This document shows positions 18,701 to 28,600 of a DNA stretch of 64,000 nt, piece by piece (position 1 is the first letter of the stretch; every line of letters begins with the position of its first letter). The stretch spans positions 1-64,000 of the forward strand of contig JAJDAD010000063.1 in assembly GCA_029262055.1 (NCBI GenBank), given 5' to 3'. The notes under the pieces are model-generated. The model saw only the letters and a program-made list of their open reading frames with translations. It was not told the origin of the DNA and did not search any database. A program made the translations under genes and the position numbers. Source of the stretch: Candidatus Zhuqueibacterota bacterium (lineage in GTDB: Bacteria > Zhuqueibacterota > Zhuqueibacteria > Oceanimicrobiales > Oceanimicrobiaceae).

Positions 18701-20100
18701 ACACCTGGATTCCCTGGATGATCAATTTACGCTACGGCACCAATATCAAGGCAAGGACGCCAACGATATCGGGCAAGAATTTCGGCTGGACGGACTGGCT
18801 TTACGGCGGGGATTTCGGATTAAATGTCACAACCAGCGGACAGGGTAGTGGTAAGATCGATATCTGCTCCCTGGGATTTGACCAGAGTTCACGCGCCCTG
18901 ATGCGATTGCACGCCCTACCGCGCTCAGGTTCGTTGTTTGCAGGCTGGAGCGGCGATTTTACCGGCACGGAAAACCCGGCTGTTCTTGACCTGTCGAAGA
19001 ATATGAATGTAGTGGCCCTTTTCAACGAGCGGGAGGCCGAGCAGGTTGTGCTGACGGTTTCCACCACAGGCCCGGGCACTGTCCAGATTACACCGCCGGC
19101 AGCCGCCTACGATCTCGGTTCAGTGGTACACCTTCTGGCCATTCCGGATAGCGGATTTGTCTTCTCCGGCTGGCGTGACGATGTTCTGGGTAGCGAGAAC
19201 CCGGTACAGATCACCATGAACGGCGACCGGCAGGTAACTGCACTATTTTCCTCACCTCCTGTAGAGAAAACTCTAATTTTCCAGCCGTCGGACGATGCTT
19301 ATGTCAAGTCTGGATTGAATCTTAATTACGGCGATCGGAATGTGCTGAAAGTCCGACTCGGTGGCAGCAAGTTTTACAGCTTTCTGAAATTCCAGGTTAC
19401 TGGTAGTGCCGGCAAGATCACAAGCGCGCGCCTGCGCTTATTCGCGACCGAAAACAGTCCGGATGGTGGTGGATTGTATGTGGTGGCAAACGAGCTCAGA
19501 GATTCCGGTGAAGCCTGGAATGAAACGAATCTGGTTTGGAGTAATGCACCGCTCATTGGAGAAACGCCCTTCCGGTCCGGGACGCCGACTCAGTTCAACA
19601 CATGGGTAGAATTTGATGTGAGCAGTTTGATTTCAGGGGACGGGACTTACAGCTTTGCTTTGAAAAATAACGATGCCGGCGTCGCGCGCTACAGCTCCAA
19701 AGAAGGCGACCAGCCACCGGAACTCGTGCTGGAGACCGCACCGTCAGCTGCTCAGACAGCGCCAGAAGGAGCAACAGCGGCCGGCGCTAAAGTCCGGCTT
19801 ACGGCGAATACCGAACTTCCCGAAATCTTTGCTCTTGGGGCAAATTATCCGAATCCATTTAATGCCGGCACAACAATGGAGTATGCGGTAGCGAGAGAGT
19901 CGCGGATTCAGATAGCAGTGTTCAATATCAGCGGACAGTTGGTGCGCAAACTTGTCGATGAAGTACAGACAGCCGGCTTCAAGTCAATGAAATGGGATGG
20001 CCGTAATCAGCAAAGAGCGGACGTGAGTTCGGGAGTGTACTTCCTTCGCCTCAATGCCGGAGGCAAGGTCATGATTCGCAAGATGCTTTTGCAGAGATAA
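15742..20100 (+). CDS. Secreted alginate-lyase-like protein with InlB-type repeats, DNRLRE module and NPFN tail
   Basis: 1452 residues; the ATG at 15742 has GGAGG 9 bp upstream and opens a signal peptide (1-27, ending FAPAQ). Two copies of an unassigned module of about 215 residues (33-246, 407-622) flank two InlB-type repeats (257-402), and a third InlB repeat follows (630-705). The helical domain at about 710-1020 resembles the alginate lyase alpha/alpha toroid family: NNWGTNAGATRAAIALYLED, a DGVMPDDMRRG stretch and GYPWGALQG are the markers. Two more InlB repeats (1026-1172), one DNRLRE/CBM96-like module (1176-1333) and the NPFN tail (1355-1452) follow. The next gene, a heparinase-like lyase, starts 11 bp downstream, so the two are probably one operon acting on the same uronic-acid polymer. 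Lyase assignment is by motif and fold appearance only; substrate is inferred. Confidence 0.75.
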   Translation: MLSSLTKGMAAVVCAMMVLGGSFAPAQEAGRIQPGFVVNGSSSASMSVSTSERIEASSERTFLAAISSRPGARVTAVRGLGANWQQVVRQCSGRNSTYVEIWLATGEPVSNEPVIAEFSEVTDNAVISVSGYSGVQAETVVGAMVAGNSNGIQGTCTGGVDGNSYDLSLETTVAGGLIYSAAAMRSRSHIPGTGFTEIDEIHSGDRGKEASIATQIREVDLAGLQDIRGRFNRNVDWAAAAFELKPDSTNIDSSGATQVALTTNTTGIGTISVDPPGGVYIAGQEITIMASPEEDWQFTAWSGDLSGTTNPLVVTITSDLDITANFIEIPIRKFRLQVETAGQGRVDVLPNQEFFDEETGVTLIAEAATGWRFDSWSGDHVSSRNPDTIIMDADKVIRANFIDNSAGESVRHEETQSGISSGQSQVTTASSLTGVGGHLYLASVSTRPRRSVVAIAGLDLKWRRVVEQCSGRGATGVEIWYARGNDASTEPVTVTLTSATDNAAFAVSRYSGVSIEDPFVSIVAGNSNGRDGTCGRGTDTATYALDLGQISSTHLVYGATAIRNKIHEPGPGFLERSDIRAGTTRVAGLVVQDIRVPVTSNVSVSGSFEAAVDWATIGIEILPAAASDEQFRITAEVDLPQGGKMIFSPQKETYNRGESVLVTSAPSDGYVFVGWQGDLSGFAGQETLVMTSNRFVKALFQQIPTPRTDSGILFGTAELATLPVSGPAWTVLLAEADKITGPPNVSNKDDSVNVRVLAKALAFARIGGERYRSDVIAACVAAIGTEAGGRTLALGRELLAYVIAADIVKLPGPENTAFKNWLRQVRARDLQGRTLQTTHEDRPNNWGTNAGATRAAIALYLEDWQDLARTALVFKGYLGDRAAYAEFDYGELSWQHDPLQPVGINPKGATKDGYSIDGVMPDDMRRGASFQVPPAFTGYPWGALQGVVVLAEILYRAGYDSWSWEEQAILRSVQFLQDLGWEATGDDTWIPWMINLRYGTNIKARTPTISGKNFGWTDWLYGGDFGLNVTTSGQGSGKIDICSLGFDQSSRALMRLHALPRSGSLFAGWSGDFTGTENPAVLDLSKNMNVVALFNEREAEQVVLTVSTTGPGTVQITPPAAAYDLGSVVHLLAIPDSGFVFSGWRDDVLGSENPVQITMNGDRQVTALFSSPPVEKTLIFQPSDDAYVKSGLNLNYGDRNVLKVRLGGSKFYSFLKFQVTGSAGKITSARLRLFATENSPDGGGLYVVANELRDSGEAWNETNLVWSNAPLIGETPFRSGTPTQFNTWVEFDVSSLISGDGTYSFALKNNDAGVARYSSKEGDQPPELVLETAPSAAQTAPEGATAAGAKVRLTANTELPEIFALGANYPNPFNAGTTMEYAVARESRIQIAVFNISGQLVRKLVDEVQTAGFKSMKWDGRNQQRADVSSGVYFLRLNAGGKVMIRKMLLQR
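15838..16480 (+). repeat. First copy of an unassigned secreted module (about 215 residues)
   Basis: Shares with the copy at 16960-17607 the ordered motifs VxQCSGR, VEIWxAxG, VAGNSNGxxGTC and VDWAxxxxEx. Both copies have two conserved cysteines (CSGR and GTC), possibly a disulfide. The segment looks all-beta with no catalytic signature that I recognise. Confidence 0.7.
16960..17607 (+). repeat. Second copy of the unassigned module
   Basis: Same ordered motifs as the first copy: EQCSGRGATGVEIW, SRYSGV, IVAGNSNGRDGTC and AVDWATIGIEI. The copies are clearly related but diverged, and two InlB-type repeats separate them. Confidence 0.7.
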
Positions 20101-20111
20101 AGAGTCTTTTA

Positions 20112-23100
20112 GTGAAGAGTCTATCAAGATATTTTTGCGGCATTGCCGCCGTTTTTTTACTGCTGGCCGGCACTACTTCGGGCCAGGCTCAAAATGCCCA
20201 GCCACCTGTGCACCCTCATGTCTTTTTCGACAGCCTGGGGGTCGAGGAGCTGCGTACAAAAGTGCTTGGAAATGCCCGTTTGAGCAAGGTTTGGCAGCGC
20301 TTCAAAGTCGAGCGTGTCGATTCTTCATTTTTATTGGAGGTCGGCCCGGGCGAATTACTGGACCTGGATCTCGGGCGCGCTTACGGTGATGCGCTTGCCG
20401 ATTTGACACTTGCCTACATCGTTTTGCAGGATTCGGTCTACCTGACCAAAGTCATCAACATGATGAGCGAACTGTCGGCCAAGTCAGCCTGGGGCAATGC
20501 CTTGATCAAAGGTCACATCAGCATAGGCTTTGCGTTCGCCTGGGACGGTCTGTTCAATCATATACCGGACAGTCTCAAAGCCACGTTTAGGGATGCGATC
20601 TTGCGGCACGGCAATAACAACGTCCCGAACGACGTCTACGGAAATATTAACTGGACTGCCTCGGCTGGAGAGGGCCTGCTCGGGCTTGCTTTCAGGGGCG
20701 ACGGCGATGCCGACTTCAACGGATTTGTCGAAAAACTCCTCATAGACGCAAAGCTCAATTATAAAGAAAAGGACCGCAGCGTTCTTTGGGCACACGGCAG
20801 CGACGGTTTTCCGCACCAGGGTTTGGGCTACTGGCGAAAGTACATTCACGCAGGTTTATTCCTGAGTGCACTGCGACGGCAGGAGCCGCAGAATGATTGG
20901 TTTCATTTGGGCAAAGAGTTCCCGGGCAGCGAGTTCCTGCAGAAAACCGGGTACGCCAGAATATATGCCGATATGCCGCATGAGGACCTGGAGACTCTGA
21001 CCTGGGCAGACAGCAGACAGGTCAGGGCGAAACCCGGACTTGGGCCGTACGGCAACATTGGCCTGGTCAGTATTCTGGCATCTGAGTACAAAGACGGGTA
21101 TCTTCTGGATTTTTTCGATTATCTTGTCGACGAAAGACAAGCGCGGTTTGCGGACGAAGACTGGGCTACTTTTCTCCTGTTCGACGACACCGGGATCGTG
21201 CCGCAGTCGTACCGCGACCTGCCGCTGAGCCGTTACTGGCCTGATATGGAGGCAGCTATCTTCCGCAGCGGTTGGGACCAGGACGATATGGTGTTTTACA
21301 TGCGCTCGGGTTCTCCGGGCGGCCATTCACGATTTCTGAAATCACTCTCTCCGGGGGGGCACGATCATCCGGATGCCAACGGTTTCGTTATTTTTTATGA
21401 TAACGACTATTTAGCAGCAGAGGACGGGGTTTTTCCACACATCGGCCCGGATACCGGCAATAACAAAATTACGTACGGCCATAACACATTTCTGATTGAT
21501 GGCCTCGGTCAGAAGGGCGACAGGACAACGAAGCCTCTCTCCACGACGGCACACATGGACTATCTCGACAGCGAGCACGTCGGTTACCTGATGGGAGACG
21601 CGACCGATGCTTATGAAAGTATCGACAAGTTCCACCGCTATGTCATCTATAAGAAGCACAAATACTTTGTCATGGTCGATGAGCTGAGCGACCCGGCTGG
21701 TCCGCACAAGTATGAATACCTGCTGGGCACGGATAACCGCCATTTTTTGGTACAGAGTTCCCCGGACCAGTTCACCGTCACGCCCCGTAGCGGGAGCGCC
21801 AAGCTGCCCGTCACAGTGGTGGAGCCGCGCGCATTCACAGGAGAGATCCTGCCGGACCGACCGTACTCTATCGATGTCTCTCTCACCGACATGTTGCATC
21901 TGTCCCCGGTTGAAGATGCGCAGGAGGCGACGTTTTTCACGGTGCATTATCCGCAAAAATTATTCGACGCGCCGCCACTGATCACAAAGATCTATGAAGA
22001 TGACCTCGGCATAAGTGGCGTAGTCGTCGATGACGATGAGTTTCATCTGCACAACAAGAACGCCGCACTGTACACTTATGCCGGCCTGACCACTGATGCC
22101 CGGCTTTGTTATTTCAAGGATAATTTGTTTGAGTTTGAGTATCTGACAACGGGCAGCCGCGAGTTTCTCTACCGTGGCCAAATCGGCATTCGATCGAGCG
22201 CTCCCGTCGTGGCTTCCTTTAAGGAGACAGACGGTTCGCTGCGTGTCGATGCGGCCGGCGCCGCCACTGAGATCACTCTTTTCTATCCGGGCATCCTGGA
22301 TGTTGAGGTCGACGGCCAGATTGTTTCGCCAACCGTTCGCGCGGAAAACTCTATCACTTTTACTCTCTCGCCCAAAACGTTTGAGATTGGGCCGTCGCGC
22401 TTCGAGCAGGTGGTAACCGATAACTACTCTGTACGGATTCTGGCGCCGCCAGCATTGCAACTGATCTCACCAAACGGCGGGGAATTGCTGAGCGCCGACA
22501 GTTCACAGGTGATTATGTGGTCTTCTAATGGACTTTTTGCCAGGGCAAACCTGCAATACTCGGTGGATGGCGGCGTGTCCTGGAAGACGATCGCAGACTC
22601 GGTCGACAATTCCGGCACCTACAACTGGCTGGTCCCGGATGAACGTTCCGACAACGCCCTGGTGCGGGTCACTAATGCTGACGGTCCGTTGCCGGTGGAT
22701 GTCAGCGATGGCCAATTCAGCATTGACAGGGCACCGGAGATCAGCGGGATTCAGCCTGCTCTGGGGCCGGTCGGCTCGCAGGTTGCCATCCGCGGCGTTG
22801 GCTTTGCGCGGGTGACAAGGGTCGCGTTTGGGCTGATCCCGGCCACGACTTACATTGTTGTGAGCGACAGTTTGATGAATGCCACGGTACCAGAGGGGGC
22901 CGCTACCAGTCCGGTTCTGGTCACCAATCGCATTGCGACCGGCGCCAGCCCGGGGCTGTTTGAGGTGATTACTTCACCGGTGATCCTCTCTTTCACGCCT
23001 GACAGTGGCCCGGTCGGTACCGAGGTAACAGTAGCGGGGAAAAACTTCATTTCGGTGGGCAACGTCACTTTTAATTCTACCCCGGCGGACAGTTTTCTGC

Positions 23101-25277
23101 TGCTGGCGGATTCATTGCTAACAGTGATCGTGCCGACTGGCGCGCACAGCGGAAGAGTCAAAGTAAGCAGCGCCATCGGTGTCGGGGAAAGTACCTCAGA
23201 TTTTACGGTTAAATTGCCGCCCGTCATCTACTCAGTCGATCCGGCTCAGGGTCCGGTGGGCGCCAGAATTGCAATCAATGGTGAGAGTCTGTCGGAAGTC
23301 TTTAGCGTCACCTTCGGCAGTGTCGCTGCCACAGACATCGAGGTGCTTTCGGATTCTCTCATCAGTGTAGCGGTGCCTGCGGGTGCGGAATCAGGCGGTA
23401 TCCGCGTCGAGAATCCGTTTGGAGCTGCGACGAGTGAAGTACAGTTTCTGGTGACTGTGGCGCCCATAATCGAGACTCTGCTCCCGATGAGCGGTCCGGT
23501 CGGAACCCAGGTGATCATCAGAGGAAGGCACTTTCTGGGCTCGACTACGGTAGCCTTTGGAGATGCAGAGGCAGATTACTTCTCTGTTCAAAGCGATTCG
23601 GTTATCGTGGCAACTGTCCCGCCCGGCGCGGAGACAGGGCGGGTGGCGGTTGTAGGTTCGGGCGAGATCAGCACCAGCCCAATCGCGTTCGTGGTCTACC
23701 TGCCGATTCGTACCACAATCTTCCAGCCGACTCAGGACACCTACTCTCATTTGGTGAATACAACTGAGAACTTCGGTACCCGCACGAAACTGAAAGTGGA
23801 AAGCGGCGGTTTTGTTACCTATTTGAAATTCAATGTCAACAGCATCAGTGGCAGCATTCAGTCAACGCACCTGCGGCTCTTTGCCGAGAGCACCAGCACC
23901 GATGCGGGCTCGATCTACAATGCGTCTAACAGCCTGCTGTTTTCGTCGACGCCATGGACGGAGATAAATCTAACAGCCCAAAACGCACCCGCAGTGTTGG
24001 GTACGGCTCTTGATTCTATTGGTAGTGTCGTTTCTCAGACCAGGGCGCTGCTGGATGTTTCTGCTGAAGTGTTGGCCGAAGGCGAATATAGTTTTGCCAT
24101 CGTGAGCGAATCAAGCGATCTGGCTGAGTTCAGTTCTAGAGAAGGGGCTGCACCACCGGAATTAATCGTTACGGCCATACTGGAGCCGAATCTACTTCCC
24201 ACTATCCAGGGCTTCACTCCGCAATCCGCTGAGCCGGGAGAAGAGGTGGTCATCAGTGGGACCAGGCTCAACGAAGTGACGCGCGTGCGCTTCAACCAGC
24301 GTGCGGCCCGGGATTTTGAGATCGAGTCGTTTACGCGACTGCGGGTACGGGTCCCGGATGATGCCAGATCGGGACCCATTTCAGTTGCGAATTATGCCGG
24401 AACGGTTCGGAGTGCTACGCCGTTCGATTTCATTCGTGTCAACCTGGATACCACGTTTGTTTATTATGCAACAGCGGATGCGTTTGTGCGTTCGGCGGAA
24501 CCGACCCGTAATTTTGGTAATTCGCCAGAGCTGCGCGTCAGCAGTTCCAAGTTTTCACGCGCCGTCAGTTATTTGCTTTTTGAAATCGAAGGTGCACTGG
24601 GAGATATCAAATCAGCAAGAGTCAAGCTCAGAGTAAATGACACAGGCCCTGATGGGGGAACGATCTACCCGGTTTCAAACAATTATAATGACCGGCCATC
24701 CCGTTGGCGCGAGGACAAACTGGTCTGGAAGAATGCTCCGGTCCTGCCTCCTTTTGGGCTGAGTTCGGTCAATGCAATCCAAACCGGCTTCGTTGAATTT
24801 GATGTCACGGAGTCCATCCACGGTGATGGTGTTTATAGCTTTGCGATCAAGAGCGGCTCGCCTGATAAAGTGTTGTTCGGTTCACGGGAGTCACTTCATC
24901 CGCCTGTTCTACTGATAGAAACAACACTGGATCCGGAATCGATAAGTCTCTTAACCGGCGTCGACACGCAGCAAGATGCCACCCCGGAGGTTCTCCCTGA
25001 CAAGCTGGCAATCACTGCAAACTACCCGAACCCGTTTAACCTCGAAACAACGATTCAGTACAGCTTGCCGGTCCAGGGGGACGTGAGTTTGATTGTTTAC
25101 AATCTGGTCGGGCAGGAGGTCAAAGTGTTGGTGGATAAGAACCTGGCGGGAGGCAAGTTCTCGGCGAGATGGGACGGCCGGGATGCTTCAGGCCGGGAAG
25201 TGGCGTCCGGGATTTATTTTGTGCGGCTGCGCGCTGCCGGCAGGAGTGCGCTCAGGAAGATTGCCCTGCAGAAGTAG
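20112..25277 (+). CDS. Secreted heparinase II/III-like polysaccharide lyase with TIG and DNRLRE modules and NPFN tail
   Basis: 1721 residues starting at GTG 11 bp after the previous stop; the frame opens straight into a signal peptide (1-27, ending TSGQAQ). Residues about 35-410 form a helical toroid (NINWTASAGEGLLGLA, HGSDGFPHQGLGYW), followed by the beta-sheet heparinase II/III domain to about 780 with its hallmark GGHDHPDANGF. Then a Kre9-like Ig (780-873), four TIG domains (875-1197), DNRLRE (1199-1358), a fifth TIG (1361-1440), DNRLRE (1445-1605) and the NPFN tail (1625-1721). Families with this catalytic pair (PL15, PL17, PL21, PL39) eliminate uronic-acid polymers such as alginate or heparin. 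The two DNRLRE modules and the neighbouring alginate-lyase-like gene favour an alginate-like substrate, but this is inference. Confidence 0.82.
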   Translation: MKSLSRYFCGIAAVFLLLAGTTSGQAQNAQPPVHPHVFFDSLGVEELRTKVLGNARLSKVWQRFKVERVDSSFLLEVGPGELLDLDLGRAYGDALADLTLAYIVLQDSVYLTKVINMMSELSAKSAWGNALIKGHISIGFAFAWDGLFNHIPDSLKATFRDAILRHGNNNVPNDVYGNINWTASAGEGLLGLAFRGDGDADFNGFVEKLLIDAKLNYKEKDRSVLWAHGSDGFPHQGLGYWRKYIHAGLFLSALRRQEPQNDWFHLGKEFPGSEFLQKTGYARIYADMPHEDLETLTWADSRQVRAKPGLGPYGNIGLVSILASEYKDGYLLDFFDYLVDERQARFADEDWATFLLFDDTGIVPQSYRDLPLSRYWPDMEAAIFRSGWDQDDMVFYMRSGSPGGHSRFLKSLSPGGHDHPDANGFVIFYDNDYLAAEDGVFPHIGPDTGNNKITYGHNTFLIDGLGQKGDRTTKPLSTTAHMDYLDSEHVGYLMGDATDAYESIDKFHRYVIYKKHKYFVMVDELSDPAGPHKYEYLLGTDNRHFLVQSSPDQFTVTPRSGSAKLPVTVVEPRAFTGEILPDRPYSIDVSLTDMLHLSPVEDAQEATFFTVHYPQKLFDAPPLITKIYEDDLGISGVVVDDDEFHLHNKNAALYTYAGLTTDARLCYFKDNLFEFEYLTTGSREFLYRGQIGIRSSAPVVASFKETDGSLRVDAAGAATEITLFYPGILDVEVDGQIVSPTVRAENSITFTLSPKTFEIGPSRFEQVVTDNYSVRILAPPALQLISPNGGELLSADSSQVIMWSSNGLFARANLQYSVDGGVSWKTIADSVDNSGTYNWLVPDERSDNALVRVTNADGPLPVDVSDGQFSIDRAPEISGIQPALGPVGSQVAIRGVGFARVTRVAFGLIPATTYIVVSDSLMNATVPEGAATSPVLVTNRIATGASPGLFEVITSPVILSFTPDSGPVGTEVTVAGKNFISVGNVTFNSTPADSFLLLADSLLTVIVPTGAHSGRVKVSSAIGVGESTSDFTVKLPPVIYSVDPAQGPVGARIAINGESLSEVFSVTFGSVAATDIEVLSDSLISVAVPAGAESGGIRVENPFGAATSEVQFLVTVAPIIETLLPMSGPVGTQVIIRGRHFLGSTTVAFGDAEADYFSVQSDSVIVATVPPGAETGRVAVVGSGEISTSPIAFVVYLPIRTTIFQPTQDTYSHLVNTTENFGTRTKLKVESGGFVTYLKFNVNSISGSIQSTHLRLFAESTSTDAGSIYNASNSLLFSSTPWTEINLTAQNAPAVLGTALDSIGSVVSQTRALLDVSAEVLAEGEYSFAIVSESSDLAEFSSREGAAPPELIVTAILEPNLLPTIQGFTPQSAEPGEEVVISGTRLNEVTRVRFNQRAARDFEIESFTRLRVRVPDDARSGPISVANYAGTVRSATPFDFIRVNLDTTFVYYATADAFVRSAEPTRNFGNSPELRVSSSKFSRAVSYLLFEIEGALGDIKSARVKLRVNDTGPDGGTIYPVSNNYNDRPSRWREDKLVWKNAPVLPPFGLSSVNAIQTGFVEFDVTESIHGDGVYSFAIKSGSPDKVLFGSRESLHPPVLLIETTLDPESISLLTGVDTQQDATPEVLPDKLAITANYPNPFNLETTIQYSLPVQGDVSLIVYNLVGQEVKVLVDKNLAGGKFSARWDGRDASGREVASGIYFVRLRAAGRSALRKIALQK

Positions 25278-25628
25278 GTAGAGTTTCACAAATGTCATGA
25301 CTGTGTCACATGGATCCACTTGAGCGACGAACGATTCAGGCGGATTCCAGGCCCGAACCGCCGGCGGCAGGCATAGATGTGAGGTCTTGCATCATGGAGT
25401 TGCCGACGAGAGAGATGACAGAAATATTTGTTTTTATGTTGTTTAGTGTGAAGTGATGAGGATTGCGGGAGTTGCCCAGGATTTTCGAAATCTGGCGGCT
25501 CGGATTCAATTATTAATAAGAGGTTACGATAATAACTATTATCCCTAGGTCCATGCGTTTGGTACGAATAATGCATGAGTTATCCTGTTTTTTTGAATGA
25601 CAATTAGAACCTCAAGCTAAAGCTGCAC
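25278..25628 (+). other. Intergenic region with a 16-bp palindrome
   Basis: No convincing gene on either strand and no clear terminator after the lyase gene. It is AT-rich toward the 3' end and contains the palindrome GATAATA-AC-TATTATC at 25528-25543. No well-spaced -35/-10 pair was identified. Confidence 0.6.
25528..25543. promoter_or_regulatory. Perfect palindrome, candidate operator
   Basis: GATAATA and TATTATC are exact reverse complements separated by AC. The site lies 85 bp before the ATG at 25629. Its size and symmetry fit a dimeric repressor or activator site; no regulator is identified. Confidence 0.45.
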
Positions 25629-28600
25629 ATGAAAACGAACATCACATCTGCTTGGATACTAGTTTGTTTGCTCGGGATCTTTCACACGCTGGCTGCGCAG
25701 GGCGGAGGCACTGCGTTGCAGTTCGATGGCCAGGGCGGCTATGTTGAGATCTCAAATCATCCCGATTTTCAAGGCGGTTCTGGCAACAGTTTCACCATTG
25801 AGGCATGGGCTAAGGTGACGGACTTGAGTGAAGACAGGCCCATCATCCAGAAGTGGCTGGACAAACGCAACAAAGAATGGGGCATGACCATAAACAGCGG
25901 CTCTGTCAACAACATAGCTGTCGCGATCGAAAACAACGGCAATGATTTTGAGTATGAGGCCGGTGGCGGTATCGTCCAGGATAATGCCTGGCACCACATC
26001 GCTATGACTTACGATGGCAATGCGCACACACTGAAAATCATCATTGACGGGCAGGAGGTCGGGAGTTCTCCGGTTCCGGATGGTATGCCCTCGACCAACG
26101 CGACTGTCCAGATCGGTCATCATCGCTACAAACCGGAAAAGAAGTTCCTCGGGGAGATCGATCAAATCAGGATCTGGAATCTGGTCAGAACACCATCCGC
26201 GATTCAGGCGGACATGTTTGACACGTTGAACGGTGACGAAGCCGGGCTTATCGCTTATTATCAATTTGATGAAGGCAGTGGTTCGACCACGGCCGACCAA
26301 GCCGGCAACGGCCACACGGGTCAGTTTAATCAAGGTCCGAGCAACGACCCGTTTTGGGTCGCATCAACTGCGCCTATTGCGGGGGATGCATTCATAACCG
26401 TGACTTCGCCGAACGGCGGTGAGGTCTTTGAGCAGGGAGATGCGCACACCATCACATGGATTTCTGGTGGTGCCGGTGGACACGTCATGGTGGAGTTGTC
26501 AGAGGACGGTGGCACTACGTGGAGTCTCGTTGACAATTCGACAAACAACGACGGCCGGTTCAACTGGACAGTCCCCGCCATCGTTACTGCGAGTGGGTTG
26601 ATTCGGATTACAGATACTAGCGACACCACGGTGCGGGACGCGAGCAATGCAACTTTTGCCATTGTTGCCGGCGGTGGTGACTTTAATTTTAGTTTTTCCG
26701 ATATTACCACGAGTGCCGGGACCGGCGGTCCGGAAGGGGCGGGGAACACCGGTGGGCATGCCGCTGTATTCGCGGATGTGGACGGCGATGATCGCTCAGA
26801 CTTGTATCACACCATGCTCTTTTCTAGCCAGATCGCAGATCTGTTCTTCAGGAATACCGGTGGGAGCGTTTTTGCCGACGAAGGCGCTGCACGAGGCATT
26901 GATGACCTTGACGGAGGATCGCACGGGGCTGTTTTTGCGGATCTTGACAATGATGGTGACTTCGATCTGTTTAATGGTACGACCGGGCTCGATGGTTCCC
27001 CGGAGATAAACAATGTTTTCAGGAACAACAGCAGCGGCATTTTTACAGACGTAAGTAACTCCGCGGGTATCACACGGCGGGAACCAACCCGGGGTGTTGT
27101 CGCCTTTGACATGGATTCTGATGGCGACCTGGACCTGTTTGCTGTCAGCAATTTTCAGGGATCGGCGGATCCGTCCGGGGAACGCAATGAGGTCTATCGT
27201 AACGACGGCAACCTGCAGTTTACGGAAATCACCACCGGAGGACTGTATACCGCGCCGGCGGGACAGGGCGCGACCGACACCGATTACGACGGGGATGGCG
27301 ACATCGATATCATTGCCGGCAACAGAACCGGGAGTCTAAATGTTCTGAGAAACGACGGCAGCGGCAATTTTACGCTGCTGGGCGCTTCCTCAATCGGCAT
27401 CACACACCAGGGGCGGGAAGGCGTCACGATGGGTGATGTGGATAACGATGGCGACCTGGATATGCTTTTGTCCGACTTCAATGACCCGCAGAACGTTGCG
27501 CTGGAGCACTTGTATCTGAATGACGGCGATGGCACCTTCACGTTCAAGTCAAGCTTTACCGACACGAAGGGATTTATGGGCGGTTTCGCGGATTTGGACA
27601 ACGATGGCGACCTCGATATTGTTTTTTCAGGAGACGACGTTTCTTATGTAAATGACGGATCCGGGAATTTCACCGTAGGGCCATCCGTTCCGGTGAGCGG
27701 AATCGATGATCCGCGAGCCATCGCTTTTAGCGACATCGATGACGACGGCGATCTTGATTTTGCTATTGGGGCAAAACGTTCGCGCAACTGGCTGGTTCGC
27801 AACAATCTTACTTCAGGCAATTGGTTAAAGGTGGGGCTGGTTTCTCCCTCCGGTCAGAAAGGCGCGTTCGGGGCAAAAATCAAGATCTATGCGGCCGGCC
27901 AGCTGGGCGGCCAATTACTTGCTTTTCGTGAAGCGAGAGCCATGAACGGCTACCTTGGCCAGAATGCCCAGAATATCCACTTCGGCCTGGATTCCCGCAG
28001 CCAGGTAGATGTTCAGGTTATTTTTCTGGATGGCACTGTCTCTTCCCAGACTTTCGTATCAGCCAACCAGACGATCATTTTTGACGAGTCTCCGGGCGGT
28101 GGCGCCGGCCCGCAAATCAGCTCATTCACTCCGACCAGCGGTGCGCCCGGTATTACTGTTTCCATCTCCGGGACCGGTTTTACCGGTACGAGCGAGGTGC
28201 TGTTCAATGGCACAGCGGCAACTGGCTTTTCGGTGCTGTCCGACGTGGCCCTGGACGCTACGGTACCGGCGGCAGCAACCACCGGCACTATCACAGTCAC
28301 CACGCCAGCCGGGTCGGCCACCAGCACACAAGTTTTTACGGTCACGGCCGGCAATACTGTAACCTTCGTCACCAGCGATGACGGGCAGGTCAAACTCACG
28401 GAACCATCGAAGAATTATGGTTCAAAGTCGACGACCAAGGTCGAAGAGGACAAGTTTAATACCTATCTGAAGTTCAACGTTAGTGGCCTGAGTGGGGCAG
28501 TTGAAAGCGCCAGGGTCCGGCTGCGCGTCTCCGCCGGAACCAGTGACGGCGGTCCCGACGGCGGTTCCTTGTTCCTGGTATCAAATGACTTTTTGGGATC

